This document shows, one piece after another, positions 8,311 to 17,559 of a DNA stretch of 64,000 nucleotides (positions are counted from its first letter, which is position 1; every line of letters starts with the position of its first letter). The notes under the pieces are model-generated. The model saw only the letters and a list, made by a program, of their open reading frames with translations, did no database searches and had not been told where the DNA came from. Position numbers and translations under genes: made by a program. This DNA comes from an uncultured Naasia sp. (GTDB lineage Bacteria > Actinomycetota > Actinomycetes > Actinomycetales > Microbacteriaceae), in contig CAJYYA010000008.1 in NCBI GenBank assembly GCA_913778905.1, positions 186,001-250,000 on the forward strand, in the 5' to 3' direction.

Positions 8311-9338
8311 GCGGTCGCCCAGCTGGCGAGCTTGGGGGCGTCGATCCACGGTCGCCCCTCGTGTTCGAGGGCGGCGGTGTCGGCGTCGACCATGATGCGG
8401 GCGAGCTGCAGGCCGTCGACCGTGGCCTTCCAGTCGAGCTTCTGCTGGGCCTTCGACGGGTCGCCGACGAGGGCGTCGACCTCGGTGGGGCGCAGGTAGC
8501 GCTCGTCGAACTTGACGAACTCCTGCCAGTCGAGGCCCGCGTGGCCGAATGAGGCGTCGAGGAAGTCGCGGATCGTGTAGCCGACACCGGTGGCGAGCAC
8601 GAAGTCTTCGGGCTCGTCGACCTGAAGCATGCGCCACATCCCTTCGACGTACTCGGGTGCGTAGCCCCAGTCGCGCACGGAGTCGAGGTTGCCGAGGTAG
8701 AGATCCTTCTGCGCACCTGCCTTGATGCGGGCGACGGCACGGGTGATCTTGCGGGTCACGAAGGTTTCACCGCGGCGGGGCGACTCGTGGTTGAAGAGGA
8801 TCCCGTTGACGGCGAACATGCCGTAGGCCTCGCGGTAGTTCTTGGTGATCCAGAAGCTATAGAGCTTCGCTGCCGCGTAGGGGGAGCGCGGGTAGAAGGG
8901 GGTGGTCTCGCTCTGCGGAGGGGGAGTGGCCCCGTAAAGCTCCGAGGAGGAGGCCTGGTAGAAGCGGGTCTCGATGCCGGCGAGACGAACGGCGTCGAGC
9001 AAGCGAACGGTGCCGGTCCCGGTCACGTCGGCGGTGTGCTCGGGCTCATCGAACGAGACGCGCACGTGCGACTGGGCGCCGAGGTTGTAGACCTCGTCGG
9101 GCTTGATCTCAGCCATGAGAGACACAAGGCGCGAGCCGTCACCGAGGTCGCCGTAGTGCAGGTAGAGCTTGGCGTCGGGAGTGTGCGGGTCGACGTAGAG
9201 ATGGTCGATGCGGCTCGTGTTGAAGGTGGAGGAGCGGCGGATGATGCCGTGGACCTCGTAGCCCTTCTTGAGCAGCAGCTCGGCTAGGTAGGAGCCGTCT
9301 TGGCCGGTGATGCCTGTGATGAGTGCGCGCTTAGTCAA
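8307..9338 (-). CDS. gmd: GDP-mannose 4,6-dehydratase
   Basis: A 343-residue SDR enzyme. [15 protein letters not shown] is the NAD(P)-binding motif; SSSELYG supplies the catalytic Ser/Thr-Glu region and [10 protein letters not shown] the YxxxK pair. [14 protein letters not shown] and [14 protein letters not shown] are GMD hallmarks. It makes GDP-4-keto-6-deoxy-D-mannose, the substrate of the adjacent fcl. The start is TTG at 9338 with GGGGGA only three bases upstream. TAGGCT at 9365-9360 is a likely -10 box, placing transcription start a short distance upstream. First gene of a leftward operon: gmd, fcl, membrane protein, GT4. Confidence 0.95.
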   Translation of the reverse strand: MTKRALITGITGQDGSYLAELLLKKGYEVHGIIRRSSTFNTSRIDHLYVDPHTPDAKLYLHYGDLGDGSRLVSLMAEIKPDEVYNLGAQSHVRVSFDEPEHTADVTGTGTVRLLDAVRLAGIETRFYQASSSELYGATPPPQSETTPFYPRSPYAAAKLYSFWITKNYREAYGMFAVNGILFNHESPRRGETFVTRKITRAVARIKAGAQKDLYLGNLDSVRDWGYAPEYVEGMWRMLQVDEPEDFVLATGVGYTIRDFLDASFGHAGLDWQEFVKFDERYLRPTEVDALVGDPSKAQQKLDWKATVDGLQLARIMVDADTAALEHEGRPWIDAPKLASWATA

Positions 9339-9534
9339 AGTTCCCCCATTTTTCTGTTGAGCCTAGGCGACGAAGCATTCGTTCAAAGCGGCGACCCAGT
9401 CATGGGGTACGGCGAACAAACGTGACGTCTGGCGTCGCGAGCGACCCTCACCTGTCCTACCATTGGCGCCGTGTCGGATGGGGGACAGAACGTAGCACCT
9501 GAGGAGCTGACCGGTTTCCGCTGTTCACAAGCAG

Positions 9535-10671
9535 GTGGCTGCCGTGCCTAGCTCGGTTCTCTGGATGACGAACCTCGCCGCACCGTATCGACTGCCAGTG
9601 TGGGACGAGATGGCTTCACGCGTCGACCTGACGGTCGCTCTGCTGGAATCGGACCATGACGTGCGTAGCGGCTCGACCGGGCGCGGGAATGATTGGCAGA
9701 CGAGCGAACAGAGTCGCTATCGGATGCGGGCCCTCCCGACCTTCACTGTCACCCGGGGGGACCATCGGCATCACATCCTCGGGCCCGGCGCGCTGCGCCA
9801 CACGGATGCGCCGGCAGCGATCCTGGTGGGGGGATGGGACTCACCTGCGTTCTGGCAGGTTGCTCATTGGGGGCGCAAACACGGCTCTCGAATAGTCGCC
9901 TTCTACGAGTCGACTGAACGCTCGCAGGGATTCGCAAAGGGGCCGATCGCAGAAGCTAGGGCGCGCTTCTTCCGCAAGGTAGATGGAGTGGTGGTGCCGG
10001 GCCGTGCGTCTGCACGGGCTGTGAGCGCAATGGGTGTGCCTAGCGACCGAATCGCTATGGGGTTCAATGCGGTCGATGTCGCTGCGATCCACAGCGAGGC
10101 CAATGTTGAACGTAGCCGCACCTTCCGCTCGTCCGAAGGCGGCCATCGTTACGTTTACGTCGGTCAGCTCATCGAACGTAAGAACATCTTTGCGGCCCTC
10201 GATGCGTTCGCTCATATGGCAGGAGCCTCGGACCGCTTCTCAATCGTGGGAGCAGGTCCCCTGCATTCGCTGATCACGGAACACGTGCGGTCGATGGGTG
10301 ACATCGGACGACGCGTGGACATCGTCGGCGGCATTGCGTATCGAGACCTTCCGCGCGAGCTGGCACGCCACGACACGCTCGTCTTGCCCTCCCGCGAGGA
10401 AGTGTGGGGGCTGGTGGTCAACGAAGCACTGGCAGCAGGTCTGCACGTGGTTGTGACGGAGGAATGCGGCGTTTACGAGGACGTCGCCGGTATGCGCGGG
10501 GTTTTCGGCGCGTCTTCGTCGGTCGAAGGCCTCCAGGTCGCCTTGCGAGCCAGTCGAGATTCCTGGGACGGTGTGATTTCCACACCAGAAATCCTCCGCT
10601 TCGGCCCGCGCCAATTCGCCAGCGTCTTCGAGGAAGCGCTTCTCAAATCCGAGGCACGTTCGTTCCGTTGA
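9535..10671 (+). CDS. Family 4 glycosyltransferase
   Basis: A 378-residue GT-B protein. YVYVGQLIERKNIFAALDAF marks the start of the C-terminal donor domain, followed by IVGAGPL and PSREEVWGLVVNEALAAGLH, the conserved Glu-rich donor-binding region (EX7E). The N-terminal half contains AAILVGGWDSPAFWQ and FYESTE. Donor and acceptor unknown. GTG 9535 is used here; GTG 9544 with AGGTGG upstream is a good alternative. It is divergent from gmd and converges on the next gene across a bidirectional hairpin. A TGGGGGAC box lies about 50 bases upstream. Confidence 0.85.
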   Translation: MAAVPSSVLWMTNLAAPYRLPVWDEMASRVDLTVALLESDHDVRSGSTGRGNDWQTSEQSRYRMRALPTFTVTRGDHRHHILGPGALRHTDAPAAILVGGWDSPAFWQVAHWGRKHGSRIVAFYESTERSQGFAKGPIAEARARFFRKVDGVVVPGRASARAVSAMGVPSDRIAMGFNAVDVAAIHSEANVERSRTFRSSEGGHRYVYVGQLIERKNIFAALDAFAHMAGASDRFSIVGAGPLHSLITEHVRSMGDIGRRVDIVGGIAYRDLPRELARHDTLVLPSREEVWGLVVNEALAAGLHVVVTEECGVYEDVAGMRGVFGASSSVEGLQVALRASRDSWDGVISTPEILRFGPRQFASVFEEALLKSEARSFR

Positions 10672-10673
10672 AC

Positions 10674-10708
10674 CGAAGCTGGTGGACCCTTCCTGCCCAC
10701 CAGCTTCG
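10674..10708. terminator. Bidirectional terminator hairpin
   Basis: CGAAGCTGGTGG and CCACCAGCTTCG form a perfect 12-base stem around an 11-base loop between two convergent glycosyltransferase genes. Confidence 0.75.
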
Positions 10709-10725
10709 CTTCCAGACTCCCGGCC

Positions 10726-11835
10726 TCAGCGGGCCGCGTAAGCTTCGATGAGTTGGTCTCGCACCTTCTCCATCGAGAATCGAGAACGTACGAGTCGCTG
10801 GCCGTTCTTGCCCATCTCCTCCCGGAGCTCGGAGTCGGTGAGCAAGGTCTCGAGAGCGGAGCTGAGTTCGTCTTCGCCGGGGCCCACCACGAGCCCAGCA
10901 CGCGCCTCGCGTATAGCGTCGGCCAGACCGCATGTATCGGTGACGATCACAGGGAGCCCAAGCGACATTGCTTCGAGGACCGACATCGGGAATGGCTCAT
11001 TGATGGAGGGAAGAACGTATACAGATGCGCGGGCCATCCGCCGCAATGAATCATCCGGGCTGATGGGGCCTTCGACCGCAACTCGTCCACCAGCCGCCGA
11101 CTCGTCGATCGAGCGGCGCACTGGCGCACCCTCTCCCTCGTCGGGACCAACGAGAGCGAAGGTGGCGGTTGGGAATCGCGGAGCCAGGCGTAGGGCTGCT
11201 TCGACGAAATGCGTGGGCCGCTTTCGATGATGGAGACGCGCAAGGAAGAGCACCTCCAACGGGCGCGACGGATGCGGATCACACCCAGGGGTCGGCACTC
11301 CGTTGGGGACGATCTCAACCGGACCGTGATGAGGGTCGACGAGATCCAACTCACGTGACTCGAACGGTGTGAGGCAGAGGCAACGGTGCGCGTGGGCGAG
11401 CACCGTCCGCGTGGCGACCGCGTCGATCACTCGAGCGAGACGTCGATCGGAGCGATCCACCATGCCATGGGTCTGCGTGACGAAACGCACCCTGAATAGT
11501 CTCGCGAGGAGGGCGGCGGGCAGGGTGACAAGATCGCGTGCCAGATGAACGTGGACCACGTCGAACCCCCTCATCTTCGTGAGGAGCTCCCAGAGGAGAC
11601 CGGGAGAGAGGAGGCCGGCGAATCCAAGTCCAGGGTGAAGAAAATAGCCGCGCCGGAGGACAGCGGGAACCCCTCCGACTGAGTCTGGCTTTGAGTCGAA
11701 TCCGCGGTGCGTGGCGAAGATGGTCACCTCGTGACCGGCGTCCTGAAGCGCACTGCACTGGTTGACGGCGACGCGAGTTGGACCCCCGTACGCGGCGTCC
11801 GGGGAGATGAGCGTGACGACGTGTGCGATCTTCAT
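10726..11835 (-). CDS. Family 4 glycosyltransferase
   Basis: A 369-residue GT4 enzyme starting MKIAHVVTLISPDAAYGGP, a typical N-terminal fold for retaining GT4 proteins. EVLFLARLHHRKRPTHFVEA opens the second Rossmann domain, and PSINEPFPMSVLEAMSLGLP is the EX7E donor site. It overlaps the upstream acyltransferase gene by four bases (ATGA at 11832-11835), so the two are coupled. Likely adds one sugar of the cluster A repeat unit. Confidence 0.9.
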   Translation of the reverse strand: MKIAHVVTLISPDAAYGGPTRVAVNQCSALQDAGHEVTIFATHRGFDSKPDSVGGVPAVLRRGYFLHPGLGFAGLLSPGLLWELLTKMRGFDVVHVHLARDLVTLPAALLARLFRVRFVTQTHGMVDRSDRRLARVIDAVATRTVLAHAHRCLCLTPFESRELDLVDPHHGPVEIVPNGVPTPGCDPHPSRPLEVLFLARLHHRKRPTHFVEAALRLAPRFPTATFALVGPDEGEGAPVRRSIDESAAGGRVAVEGPISPDDSLRRMARASVYVLPSINEPFPMSVLEAMSLGLPVIVTDTCGLADAIREARAGLVVGPGEDELSSALETLLTDSELREEMGKNGQRLVRSRFSMEKVRDQLIEAYAAR

Positions 11836-12401
11836 GCGTCGCCGGTCGGCATGCTGGCTGGGGGGAAACGTTCACCGATGGGGCCGGCCGACGGGCCTCC
11901 CCAGATCGTGTTAGGCGGAACCCGACCCTTCACTACCGTGCCCGGCGCGACGAGGGCCGACTCCCCAATCCGAGTGCCCCCGAGCACGATGCAGCGCGAT
12001 GTCACCCAGGCGCCGTCCGCGATCACGACCGGCGAAGTGATCAAGGCCATATCCGTGCGGTGGGCGTGACTCCCCGTGGTGATGAAGGTCTCTTGCGAGA
12101 CAGCGACGTTGGCGCCGATCTCCACCTGGTCTTGGTTGTGAATCCAAACTCCCTCGCCAATCCAGCTGTTGTCGCCGACGGCGAGCTTCCATGGAAAGCG
12201 GATTCTGGTGCGCGGACGGATGATGACCTTCGACCCCACGGAGGCTCCGAAGCGCCGAAGAGCGGCAACCCGGAGCCGCGAACTCGGTTGCCAAGCATTC
12301 GTCAAAATGAGTATCTCGACGATTGCCCACAGATAGACGACGCTCTTAGGCCGGTCCCAGGCCATCCGCTCCCCTGGGGCCTGCGACAGGTCGATCGGCA
12401 T
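11832..12401 (-). CDS. WcaF-type left-handed beta-helix acetyltransferase
   Basis: A 189-residue hexapeptide-repeat protein. After a short hydrophobic N-terminus come successive hexapeptide turns (VGSKVIIRPRTRI, VGDNSWIGEGVWI, EIGANVAVSQETFI, VIADGAWVTSRCIV, RIGESALVAPGTVV) and the usual C-terminal NTIWGGPSAGPIGER. Family members O-acetylate a sugar using acetyl-CoA. The typical catalytic His region reads TTGSHAHRTDMAL. It precedes a GT4 gene with a four-base overlap, so it probably decorates the polymer built by this block. Confidence 0.9.
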   Translation of the reverse strand: MPIDLSQAPGERMAWDRPKSVVYLWAIVEILILTNAWQPSSRLRVAALRRFGASVGSKVIIRPRTRIRFPWKLAVGDNSWIGEGVWIHNQDQVEIGANVAVSQETFITTGSHAHRTDMALITSPVVIADGAWVTSRCIVLGGTRIGESALVAPGTVVKGRVPPNTIWGGPSAGPIGERFPPASMPTGDA

Positions 12402-12449
12402 ACACGCCCTCCGGTTATGCGTCGTCAGCGGGCCCAGTGACCTGAGTGA

Positions 12450-13610
12450 CTAGCGGCCCGAGCGGTACCGCCGTGTGTTTGGCGGCGCTTCGAACATCTC
12501 TACCACGCCCTCGGCGAAGTTCGACACCATCTCGTCGATCGTAGGAAATGGGCTCGGAGTGCGGTCCTCGAAAGCGGCAACACCTCTGTCGGCGGTCGCG
12601 ATAACGGTGTCTGTGAAGTCAGTCACCGATGGACCGGTCGTGAACATGTCGCGCCCCTCTACCAGGTATTCCGTCTCCGGGGCGCTGAAGTCGAAGGGCG
12701 CGGCGATGAGGGGCAACCTCATGGCTAGCGCGTCCACCGCCACCAGACCAATGCGGCCAGCGCTGATGAGCGCGGCGCTCCTCAGGCTCATGTGAGCCTT
12801 CATCCTGCTATCGGCGTTGCCGAGCAGCTTAACCTGGCTCCTCGCAGCGGCTCGGTCCAGAAAGTGCTCCTGACTCCCGCGCCCGGCGACCAGAACCTGA
12901 ACGTCCGGCCTACGACGCCAGAGTTCGTCAAGAGCGTCCCGCAGGAAGTCGATGCGCTTGGTGCTGTCGAGCGCGCCCAGATAGGCGACTACTGGACCGG
13001 GAGCTATCGAGTGGGTGGACAGCCATGCCTGATGCTCTTCCTGACCGATTGAGGCGAGGTGTCGGGTGAGCTCGGTCGTATCAAATGTATTCATCACCGT
13101 TGTGACTCGCGAAGACTCAGCGCCCTGGCGGATCGCGAAGGCTGATCCCGTGGGCGTGTAAGAGAAGACATGGTCTGCATGGCGCAATTGCCACTGCTCG
13201 AGCCGGACGTCGACGGGGTTGGGCGGTGAAACATAGTTGTCGATATGACCCCATAGCCCGACGCGGCGTCCACCACGCCGCCACAATGCGCGCCAGGTGC
13301 CCAAATGGCTGCCCTGGACGGGAGCGATGACGCCGTCGGCGCTTCTCCAATGGCTGAACGCTGAGGACAGGCTGAGGTGCCTGCGACCAATCGCTAGGTT
13401 GCGCAGGTTGTATGTCCGGATCCACGGCGTGAGACCCGACGAGTCCCCTCTTGCCGCCATTTCTCCTTTGGGCAGTGAGGATAAAACTGACATTTCAATC
13501 TGCGAGTCCGATAATGAATCGAATAAACGCTGGAAAAACTCGAGTCGGTATCTAGGGACGTAGGGCTGGATTACCACGAGCCGCCGGAGATGCCTCACCA
13601 AAGAGGGCAA
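12450..13610 (-). CDS. Glycosyltransferase (GT4-like)
   Basis: A 386-residue protein. QPYVPRYRLEFFQRLFD near the N-terminus is common in actinobacterial exopolysaccharide GTs. PVVAYLGALDSTKRIDFLRD begins the donor domain and VQVLVAGRGSQ follows. The usual EX7E site is weakened (LISAGRIGLVAVDALAMRLP), so donor use may differ. The start may be TTG 13610 or GTG 13598; neither has a good ribosome binding site. Ends 48 bases before the acetyltransferase, same strand, probably co-transcribed. The 235 bases upstream (13611-13845) hold a GGTTG/CAACC hairpin with GGGGGA in the loop and the promoter of the + strand gene. Confidence 0.78.
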   Translation of the reverse strand: MPSLVRHLRRLVVIQPYVPRYRLEFFQRLFDSLSDSQIEMSVLSSLPKGEMAARGDSSGLTPWIRTYNLRNLAIGRRHLSLSSAFSHWRSADGVIAPVQGSHLGTWRALWRRGGRRVGLWGHIDNYVSPPNPVDVRLEQWQLRHADHVFSYTPTGSAFAIRQGAESSRVTTVMNTFDTTELTRHLASIGQEEHQAWLSTHSIAPGPVVAYLGALDSTKRIDFLRDALDELWRRRPDVQVLVAGRGSQEHFLDRAAARSQVKLLGNADSRMKAHMSLRSAALISAGRIGLVAVDALAMRLPLIAAPFDFSAPETEYLVEGRDMFTTGPSVTDFTDTVIATADRGVAAFEDRTPSPFPTIDEMVSNFAEGVVEMFEAPPNTRRYRSGR

Positions 13611-13845
13611 CCGTCGGTTGGGGGACGCAACCCTGGGGGCACCTCTGAAGACATGAGGGGCATCCTCCCTTGAGTTCCTGAATCCTGCGTGCGAAGCGTA
13701 TTTGGCGGTGGTGACTGGGTCATGGCCGTGCTGTGCGTCATCAAGGGGCGAGGCGCCCTAGCTGTTCACGTCGCTCCTTTTCAGTGAAGCTTTCTCGCAA
13801 CGGGGTGGGAAGGTTGAGTCGGTCGCAGGTTGATACGCTCGGCTC

Positions 13846-15132
13846 ATGATCGCAGCGCAGCTGGCCGCCCTTGGGGCGATCCTTGGGTGGATCTGGGGCC
13901 TGCGCGGAGGGGATCAACTGCGTAGGCATGCGGGAAGAGTCGAATTCTGGTGGGCCATCTCTGCCTTCGCCCTGGGGTTTTTGGGCCCGTTGTCGGGGTT
14001 TCTCGGTGTCCCCTCTGATGCGAGCGACGCGGGAGCGCTAGTAAGGGTCGCCCCCCTGGCCCTCCTTGGCGTCGGCATGGTCATCCAAGCGTTGAAATCT
14101 GGCGCTCGCGTTCCGGCTTTCGCTGTCTTTCTGCTGCTTGCCTTCGGTGTGCTAGCTGTTCACTACCTCGAGACCCCGTCTCTCATGGTCGCATTCTCGT
14201 TCGCGCTGTTCTTGCCAGCGCTTTTGAGTCCGCGAGATGGATGGAGCATAGAGGCTCTGAGGGCCGGGGTTTCCGTAGGTGTGAGCGTAGGTCTTCTCGT
14301 CCTTGCGATGGGGGCGACGGTATTTGCCTCCAGTCTCCTGGGGCCGTGTCGCCTGGATAAGTGCTCGGTCTGGGGTACCGCGATCGGAGCTGGCGGAACG
14401 GGAAACGCCATAGGCATGGTTCTGGCCGCCTCTGCAGGGGTTACCATACTTTCTGTCTCGAGCTGGTATCGGTATCTCGCGGTACTCCTGTCGAGCCTAG
14501 TTCTGGTTGATCTCACGAGCAGCCGTTCCGCTCTCTATTCTTGGTGTGCGGTCGTGGTAATCTCGGGCGCTTTCTACTTGTCGAAGAAAGTCGAACGACG
14601 CTCCTATGTGCGTCTCGCGGCCGCCCTTACGGCTGCAATTGTGGTGGTCCTCCCGTTTCTTGGATGGAGTCCTTCTTCCTTCACTCAACGAGGTGCGCTG
14701 TGGCTCTATGCTCAAGAGTTGATTGATCGGAGCCCGCTTTTTGGGTACGGATCTTCCTATTGGGTGCGAGGGGGGAGTGCTTATGGGGTCCCCCTCAATT
14801 ATTCGACTCACAACCTGGCCCTGGAGCTTCTCGTGTCAATGGGGGCTGTTGGCGCCGTAGCGATCATGATTTCGCTTTTTCTTGCCAGTCGCGGTCGAGG
14901 TGTATCGAGTGATACGCCATACCCAACGGCTTTGGTCGGTGTTCTGTTTGCCGTCTCGATGACCGAGGTTTTCTCGGCCCCCGGTCGCACCTACCTCATG
15001 GCGGGACTATTTGTCTATGTCCTCGTCGCTTCCCAAGGGGCGGTCACCCGACAAGACGAATTCAAGCCCCGGCGAGGCGCGCTTCCCAAACAGGACGTTC
15101 GCAATGTCGCCTCCGTGAGGCTGGGTAACTAA
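13846..15132 (+). CDS. O-antigen polymerase/ligase-like membrane protein (Wzy-like)
   Basis: A 428-residue protein with about eleven membrane helices. The large periplasmic-type loop before the last helices contains RSPLFGYGSSYWVRGG and THNLALELLVSMGAVG, matching the O-antigen ligase/Wzy pattern (GxG then HN). It would polymerise lipid-linked repeat units outside the membrane. TACGCT ends six bases before the ATG, fitting a leaderless transcript. Base composition is clearly less GC-rich than the neighbours, with TTT, AAA and GAT codons, which suggests recent acquisition. It overlaps the next, convergent gene by four bases. Confidence 0.82.
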   Translation: MIAAQLAALGAILGWIWGLRGGDQLRRHAGRVEFWWAISAFALGFLGPLSGFLGVPSDASDAGALVRVAPLALLGVGMVIQALKSGARVPAFAVFLLLAFGVLAVHYLETPSLMVAFSFALFLPALLSPRDGWSIEALRAGVSVGVSVGLLVLAMGATVFASSLLGPCRLDKCSVWGTAIGAGGTGNAIGMVLAASAGVTILSVSSWYRYLAVLLSSLVLVDLTSSRSALYSWCAVVVISGAFYLSKKVERRSYVRLAAALTAAIVVVLPFLGWSPSSFTQRGALWLYAQELIDRSPLFGYGSSYWVRGGSAYGVPLNYSTHNLALELLVSMGAVGAVAIMISLFLASRGRGVSSDTPYPTALVGVLFAVSMTEVFSAPGRTYLMAGLFVYVLVASQGAVTRQDEFKPRRGALPKQDVRNVASVRLGN

Positions 15133-16304
15133 CGGGCGGGGCTGGGGATCGCTCCGCGGATGCCCTCCCGGAACCACGCCCATGACCGGTTTCGCGCCAT
15201 GTTGAGAGCGATGTCGGCCGAGTCGCCCGGGTCGCGTTGCATCTCCTGCTCAAGCGCGCCCGCGAGAGCTGACACGCTCCCCGGCTCAATGACGGTCGAA
15301 ACATCAGCGGGGAGGTCGAGGTCGGGCAAGCCGGTGTTGGTGGTTGCGATAAGCCGGCAGCCGCCGGCGAGCGCCTCACCAAGGACGAGTCCGAACCCCT
15401 CGACTAAACTGGGGAGGACGAAGATGCTGGCCGAGTTGTAGAGCTGCGACAGCTCTTCCTTAGGGAGCGCCCCCGACACCTCGACGTTTGTCAGGCGAGG
15501 GTCAGCGAGCGCGCGCGCGACATGTGGGTCGATCTTTGAAGCGACCACTCTGAGCTTCCACCCTCGGGTATCGATTCGGCCCCAAGCCTTGGCCAGGAGA
15601 TGGAGACCCTTCCGCTGAATCCCCTGCCCCACGAAGAGGACAGTACGGTCGCGGGTCGAACGCGCCCCCGCCTCCGGGACTGGACAGCCGTAGGGCACCA
15701 CCCTGATTGCGTTCGGATCCACCCCGTCGAGCTCGAGACCTTGCGCGGTGAAGGTAGAGGCGCAGACGACGAGATCCGCGGCGGAGATCTCTCGCTCGTA
15801 AATTTCCCGTCGGTCCTGCTCTATGTCCTGCTCCGGCTGCCAGGGGGCCTGATCGGCGAGCTCGTCGGTGGCCATTCCGCGATCGATAATGGTCGGGCTC
15901 GGATGGAATTGAAAGAGGCCCTTCAAAGTGGAGAGGTCGGGGCGCTCGAAGGATCGCCATGCGTAGTTCGAGTACACGAGGAGTGACGCCGAAGGATGAA
16001 GAGAGCTCTGTGACGCGATCTCTCTTGCAATTGCGTCATCCACGAATGCAGAAGGAAAGCGGGCGGCCTTCAGGACCTTGCGACGCGCCAGGTAGAGGAG
16101 CTGAGAGCGCACCGCCGCAGGAACTGTTGCGACCAATTCGGGCGAAATCGCAGGGGTTTGACGGTGCGAAAGGCTTGGGATCGGAAACTTGGCCTTGGGG
16201 TGGTAGTAGTCCGTGACTAGCTTTTCTAGAAGTCCGCCCTCGGCGAGAGCGATAGCGACCTGGTAGTTGTCCCGATCGCGGTTCATCCCCGTGATGTACT
16301 TCAC
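15129..16304 (-). CDS. Family 4 glycosyltransferase
   Basis: A 391-residue GT-B protein. Its N-terminus (NRDRDNYQVAIALAEGGLL) resembles a GT4 subgroup in which NYQVxxAL is conserved. RTVLFVGQGIQRKGLHLLAK starts the donor domain and VLPSLVEGFGLVLGEALAGG is the EX7E site. The stop codon of the preceding gene overlaps its ATG, so it is coupled to 16301-17413. Exact sugar unknown. Confidence 0.88.
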   Translation of the reverse strand: MKYITGMNRDRDNYQVAIALAEGGLLEKLVTDYYHPKAKFPIPSLSHRQTPAISPELVATVPAAVRSQLLYLARRKVLKAARFPSAFVDDAIAREIASQSSLHPSASLLVYSNYAWRSFERPDLSTLKGLFQFHPSPTIIDRGMATDELADQAPWQPEQDIEQDRREIYEREISAADLVVCASTFTAQGLELDGVDPNAIRVVPYGCPVPEAGARSTRDRTVLFVGQGIQRKGLHLLAKAWGRIDTRGWKLRVVASKIDPHVARALADPRLTNVEVSGALPKEELSQLYNSASIFVLPSLVEGFGLVLGEALAGGCRLIATTNTGLPDLDLPADVSTVIEPGSVSALAGALEQEMQRDPGDSADIALNMARNRSWAWFREGIRGAIPSPAR

Positions 16305-17413
16305 GACACCATTCTCCCGCGAGGGGCGGCGTGGTCATCTGCCTCCATCGGTATGCCGAGTAGGCGTGAACTGAAGAGTCTGTTGTGATCGGCGGTGGCG
16401 GCTGGATTCGGCAGGTCGAGGCAGTCGTCGATTGCCCCCGCCAGGGCATCCTCGTCTAGTCGGCTCCAGACCGCCAAGTGAGGCAAGAGTTCGGCGTCTC
16501 GTTTGAGCGCAAGTGCTCCAGCGGCGAGCACGCGAGTACCACTCACGGCAGCTTTGGCGAAGATGCCGCTGGAGCCTTCGTTCGAATGAGCGAGGACTAC
16601 CGCGTCAAGAGCAGTGATGATCGAGTCGAACTCCACGTCGGGTAGCTGCTCAGCGATCCGAACCACCGGGATTCGGTTTGTTCGAAGAGGTTGCGTCCAC
16701 TCGTAAAGCGTCTCCTCGGGCACTTCGGCAGAGCCAGCGAGCACCAGACCGGCGCGATGTCGCGTGTGGGTCATCGCGCGCGCGACGAGGTCGACGTTCT
16801 TCCTGGCGCCGATACCTCCAACGATCCCCAGCCACCGCACGGGTTGCGTTTGGTCGTCATCCCATGAGGCCCGACGACTCTGCGCTTTGTTCTCGTCGGC
16901 GGCGGACGTCGCCGGATCAGGGACCTCCCACCGTTCTGGGGGAGTTGCGAACCCAACCAATGAATAAATCCGGACGCCGCGGCGACATCGCGAAAGGCCT
17001 CGAAGCGCCGCTTTGAAGATGGATTCGACAGCCCGTCTCAGTTGCCCTGGGGCTTGACCGCGAGGGCGCATTACAAGCAGATTGACGCCCGCGGGATGGA
17101 TGAGCTTCCCGGCCGCCGTAGGCAGGATCCATTCATCGCCCTCCGGAAGGACGACCGGATACCGGGTGTGGCGGCGTGACTCTGCGGCAATGACCCGTGG
17201 TGTGATGGTTGGCGCCGTCAGGATGTCGACGTCGTCGGGGAGCGATGCCAGATGAAGCGCGAACTCGTTTGAGCCCATGGCCGCGTCGCTGAGAAGAAGC
17301 GTCGGCCGTCTGCCATCCGCTCTCGCTGCGTCGGCGAGAAGCCTCGCGTAGGCAAGCCGGTGTCCGCCGTGGCCCTGAGCGACGATGAGCTGACGATTCG
17401 CGTCGGTTGGCAT
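16301..17413 (-). CDS. Putative glycosyltransferase
   Basis: A 370-residue protein starting MPTDANRQLIVAQGHGGHRL, where GHGGH could be a nucleotide-sugar loop. WLGIVGGIGARKNVDLVARA looks like the start of a GT-B donor domain and VVLAHSNEGSSGIFAKAAVSG like a degenerate EX7E region. AGAGGGG lies ten bases before the ATG. First gene of a two-gene leftward operon. Glycosyltransferase assignment is by pattern, not by a strong motif. Confidence 0.7.
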   Translation of the reverse strand: MPTDANRQLIVAQGHGGHRLAYARLLADAARADGRRPTLLLSDAAMGSNEFALHLASLPDDVDILTAPTITPRVIAAESRRHTRYPVVLPEGDEWILPTAAGKLIHPAGVNLLVMRPRGQAPGQLRRAVESIFKAALRGLSRCRRGVRIYSLVGFATPPERWEVPDPATSAADENKAQSRRASWDDDQTQPVRWLGIVGGIGARKNVDLVARAMTHTRHRAGLVLAGSAEVPEETLYEWTQPLRTNRIPVVRIAEQLPDVEFDSIITALDAVVLAHSNEGSSGIFAKAAVSGTRVLAAGALALKRDAELLPHLAVWSRLDEDALAGAIDDCLDLPNPAATADHNRLFSSRLLGIPMEADDHAAPRGRMVS

Positions 17414-17517
17414 TGTTGATACGCCCCTCTAGAGCCTGTGAATGAGCGTTCGCGAACGCTCCGGCCCGCGCTTCTGTCACCCTCCGCGCGTTCCTCCGGC
17501 TAGGCGTTAGCCTACTC

Positions 17518-17559
17518 ATGAGGGCCGTGCGGGCGCGTCGCCGGAAGCGGCAGCTATGA
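17518..17559 (+). CDS. Possible 13-residue basic leader peptide coupled to the next gene
   Basis: ATG at 17518 opens MRAVRARRRKRQL, seven Arg/Lys residues in thirteen, and its TGA overlaps the ATG at 17556 (ATGA). TAGCCT at 17508-17513 is a possible -10 box just upstream. It may be a translational coupler, or chance. Confidence 0.25.
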   Translation: MRAVRARRRKRQL

